Assembly (NCBI RefSeq): GCF_030272615.1
Contig: NC_081414.1
Coordinates: forward strand, 766,609,153 to 766,673,152
Direction of reading: 5' to 3'
DNA length: 64,000 nt
Origin: Cryptomeria japonica
Lineage: Eukaryota; Streptophyta; Pinopsida; Cupressales; Cupressaceae
Position numbers and translations under genes: made by a program. Every line of letters begins with the position of its first letter. Positions within the stretch are counted from its first letter, which is position 1. Of the stretch, positions 60,781 through 64,000 are shown piece after piece. Under the pieces are notes generated by a model. That model did not search any database and was not told the origin of the DNA. It saw nothing but the letters and a program-made list of their open reading frames with translations.

Positions 60781-63609
60781 CTTTGAAATGCCTCCTATGA
60801 AGAATGGCTTGATAGGGAATTTTAAGTATTTTTTTTTTTTATTATTAAAGATCTATTGTGATATGATGTAATATTTTTGGATGGGTAGTGTAGTTATGGA
60901 GAATATGCAAGCAATGCTTGTAATAATGAAATTGTTTTGCAGTTTAAACCAATCTCATTTCTTCTATCTTTTTAAAAAATATTTGTATTCTTTGTCAGTT
61001 AAAAGAGCATTAATAGTGTAAGATTAAAATGTTATTTTGGTTTATATTGGCATAGTTTCTCAACTAGATGATATGTTAGATCTTGTTCTCAAGAAACAAG
61101 ATATGATTGAATGCACAATTTGATAGGGAAATTTTGACTTCCCTAAGTGTAATCTTTTATTTATTGGAAAAAAATATTCTCCAATGAAAAATTCCTTTTC
61201 TCTTCTACATGGTCGTGTGTCTTCTTCCTTAAATTCTTTTGGCTCTTTAACAACTAGTGGCTTTGTTCATCAACCTAGTCTTGATCCCGTCGATGATGGT
61301 CTTGGCATTTCTAGTCTAGACACTACATGAAATTCTCCTTAATTCAAAATTGGGTCATGCCCTAATCTCACATGGGCACATGGCCAACAAGTGTACCAGA
61401 TCTAAGAACAAGGCTTTGCATCAATCTTGATGGCCTTATGTTCTTTTGCATCATTACATAATGGATGTTCCCTCTAATTGGGAATGAATCTAACTATATA
61501 TTCAATAGGGTACTATCTATATAATTTTTTTATTAGATATCATTTGCATTGATAACATAGAACTATAGGTTTCATCCTCCTATTTCAACCGACCTATCTT
61601 TTATTGTATAAAATTAAAGGCCAAAACCATCTTTTCCATGTCAAATAATTCCTTGATTTAGCATCTCTTATTAGGTTCACATTTGTAGTGTCAAAAAATT
61701 CAATGATTGGTTTCAAAAACTCACCAAACCTTTGAGAACCTTATCACAAATTGAGTCCCAACGTCATGAAGAGTTCCAACTGAAGTAAACTCACGAAATT
61801 TAAATACTTTGAGAGGAATAATACTCACATTTACAAAAGCAATTTTGTCAAAAATTCTTCCATGCTTATCTTTCTCTTATTCCAAATGAATATTGTCCCA
61901 TGACATTGGTAATTTCCTTGTTAGTAATGAGGGTATATATATTATATCAAATAAATCCTTTAACGAGATCTATATCAAGCACTTCTAAAGTGGCAACTGA
62001 GATGTACCACCTTAGAAGAGGAAAATTTACTCAATCTAGCTTATCTATCTCCACAAGGATGACAATCTACTATAATTCACTACCAAAGTGAACGAGAAAC
62101 TCTATTGTGATATTTTTGGTACCATAAAAAGCCTAGAGAGGAGAGTGTGTGAAATAAATGATTATCATAGATCTAAAGAGGGATAAGCAATTGGGAAAAA
62201 ATAATGAGAGGCCAAAAAGCTCTTGAACTAAACCAAATATGTGGGATCTATCACTCCAACATAGGAATTGATTGGTACATGAGGCTGAGGGATGCTAACA
62301 AAAGGTGGAATGATTATAGCAACATCAAGATTAAATGTCTTATTGATCCCATATCTTGCTAAGGCTATACATTATTATTGATGGTTTTGTTAACAATAAG
62401 AACAAAACCAAGATTGGGAGAAATATATATTTAAATTTGAGTAAAGAGGATTAAGGTTTGTAGCAAGGATAAATCATTAAATTTTTTTGGATGACATGTT
62501 AGATTGCTTGGTGAGTCATTACTTACAATAATTTGACTGATTATGATTAGATTTTTCTTACATGCATAATAACCCCTACAAAACATTTTACTAATAAAAA
62601 GGATGTGTTTGTGATTAGTATCTTGGGTCTTGCAAGTTGGAAGAAGAACTAAGAAATAATTAATCATGAGGTCTCATTATGTTGTATATAACCACTCATT
62701 ATTGGAGACTATATATACATGGTGACTCTTGTGGTGAATACTGACCATCTTCATATATTTTTAGACGCCAAATGATGATTATTCTATACTTGTAGAATGA
62801 TGGTTATGCTAGTTACAACTAGGTGGTGTTGGTATATTTAAGTGTTTTAACTATTAAATTATTCTTGACCTCATTGGCATTGTTTTAGGTCTTTATATAT
62901 GTAGAAAAAAAGTTTAGTTAATTCAATAAATAAGGTCTTGTAGATAGAACTTGACTAGTTTATCTAATGGATCCTATCTGTGATAGCCAACTCTTTATAA
63001 TGTATGAAACAAATAAGTCACATAACTAATTTAGTACTTGGTAAGAATTTGATCTAGAGAAGACTAGATGGCCAAATATGTGCACCTTGTCATTACCTCG
63101 TGAAACTATATACATTGTTATGAGGGTTCTCAAGTGGAATAATAGATTGTATGATTGGATTATCCCTATAATTTTATCAACCTTTATCTTATGGTGGAAA
63201 ACATCAAGTAAAATTTAATCCCTTACATATATTATTTAATTTAAGGTTGGTTATGGCTTATACAGTAAATGGATTATTCATAGTAAACTCCTTGGTTGAA
63301 CCTATTAATTTTTCATAGACACATATATTACTAAACATTAAAAATGATTTATTAATAGCTCCTACAAATTGTCACATGGTCATTTGATGTAGAAATGAAA
63401 AATGAATGATGTTTATATTCTTTTATAAAATTTGATACTATTGGCTTGAAAGCTAACAATATTGAGTTTAGTAGCTAGATAATATGGATCTTAAGTTGAT
63501 TTTGAATACTTATTGATGTACATGTAATTAAGTTATAATTTACTATAAATCAAATGTACAATTTTATTGGGTGTTAAAATGTCAAGATGAGAAGATTTTG
63601 TCTTAGATT
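60781..63609. other. Degraded intergenic DNA
   Basis: No gene is supported. A plus-strand open stretch at 61128-61330 contains SFSLLHGRVSSSLNSFGSL and is unidentified. Other open stretches are short. Confidence 0.4.
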
Positions 63610-64000
63610 TGTTAGAGTAAATATTATTTACTCATGCTTAAGTGAAACTTAGGTATTTATCATTTAATACTCTTAGGCATACATGAAATTTAGTTGTCAT
63701 TAATATCATTTATATGTTATGCTTACTTAGGCTTAGTTTCAACATAAGCTAGTTATCATAAAGTTACTTTATGTAACTTTTCATTTACTAATATTCATAG
63801 GATGTTAGTTATCCTGGGTTGTATTCTAAAAGATATGAGTCATGTGTCATTGTTTAATATTAGTTTCATAATACATCATGCACTTAATTTTGTATTAAGG
63901 GTAGTTGTAACTACCTCATCATCTCTTGCCTATATAAGCAAGGCTCATGTGTTTTGTATCATACCAATTCATCTCAATCATTTCATTTCAATCTCCATTG
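63610..64000 (+). repeat. Copia-type LTR, cut by the window edge
   Basis: It starts TGTTAGAGTAAATATTATTT and carries TTGCCTATATAAG (63927-63939), a 13-bp match to the promoter block of the copia LTR at 20990-21002. A pyrimidine-rich stretch follows (CATTTCATTTCAATCTCC). The layout fits U3-R of a plus-strand Ty1/copia LTR. Whether it is 5', 3' or solo cannot be seen. Confidence 0.5.

Overview
This 64 kb window is nuclear DNA of a seed plant, most likely a conifer or other gymnosperm. That is inferred from low GC, short-intron host genes scattered in retrotransposons, a Tat-lineage Ty3/gypsy element with two RNase H domains, several Ty1/copia LTR families and a plant L1-type LINE with a C-terminal RNase H. 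I cannot name the species. No bacterial-style operon, CRISPR array, tRNA or rRNA gene was seen.

Layout. 1-813: a short C-terminal-looking coding fragment and AT-rich DNA. 819-8665: an LTR element on the minus strand (element 1), 5-bp TSD ATTTA, carrying only a broken gag/protease-like ORF, inserted into the 3' side of element 2. 8671-16138: element 2, a Tat-type gypsy element on the minus strand with protease, RT, two RNase H domains and integrase but no recognisable gag domain; only its 5' LTR is present. 16281-16973: a minus-strand copia-type LTR. 16982-21124: a 5'-truncated plus-strand Ty1/copia element with its 3' LTR. 22164-24077: a large imperfect inverted repeat with arms near 0.7-0.8 kb. 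24706-27142: a six-exon laccase gene with a 2-nt frameshift in exon 3. 28884-35868: a non-autonomous LTR element (element 4), itself interrupted by a solo LTR at 32182-33476. 37893-45433: element 3, a younger relative of element 1 with TSD GTATG and an uninterrupted 1151-codon gag/protease-like ORF. 47302-47520: a small unrecognised ORF. 48585-54673: a decayed minus-strand LINE with 13-bp TSDs. 56915-57825: the last exon of an HCT-like BAHD acyltransferase with altered key motifs and a frameshift. 58400-60780: a PPR pseudogene split by a small TRIM-like LTR element. 63610-64000: the start of another copia-type LTR.

How the parts fit. The most interesting relation is between elements 1/3 and element 2. 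Elements 1 and 3 have gag but no RT, RNase H or integrase. Element 2 has all the enzymes but no recognisable gag. Both types use the same primer-binding site (TGGTGAACCCGACGTGAA, three bases from the LTR), have near-identical LTR 5' termini, and share a ~110-bp module. This looks like a two-component retrotransposon system in which a gag donor and a pol donor could complement each other. Element 4, which codes for neither, has the same primer-binding site and could be a third, parasitic partner. The two host genes (laccase and HCT-like) both belong to lignin/phenylpropanoid enzyme families, and both carry frameshifts in this sequence.
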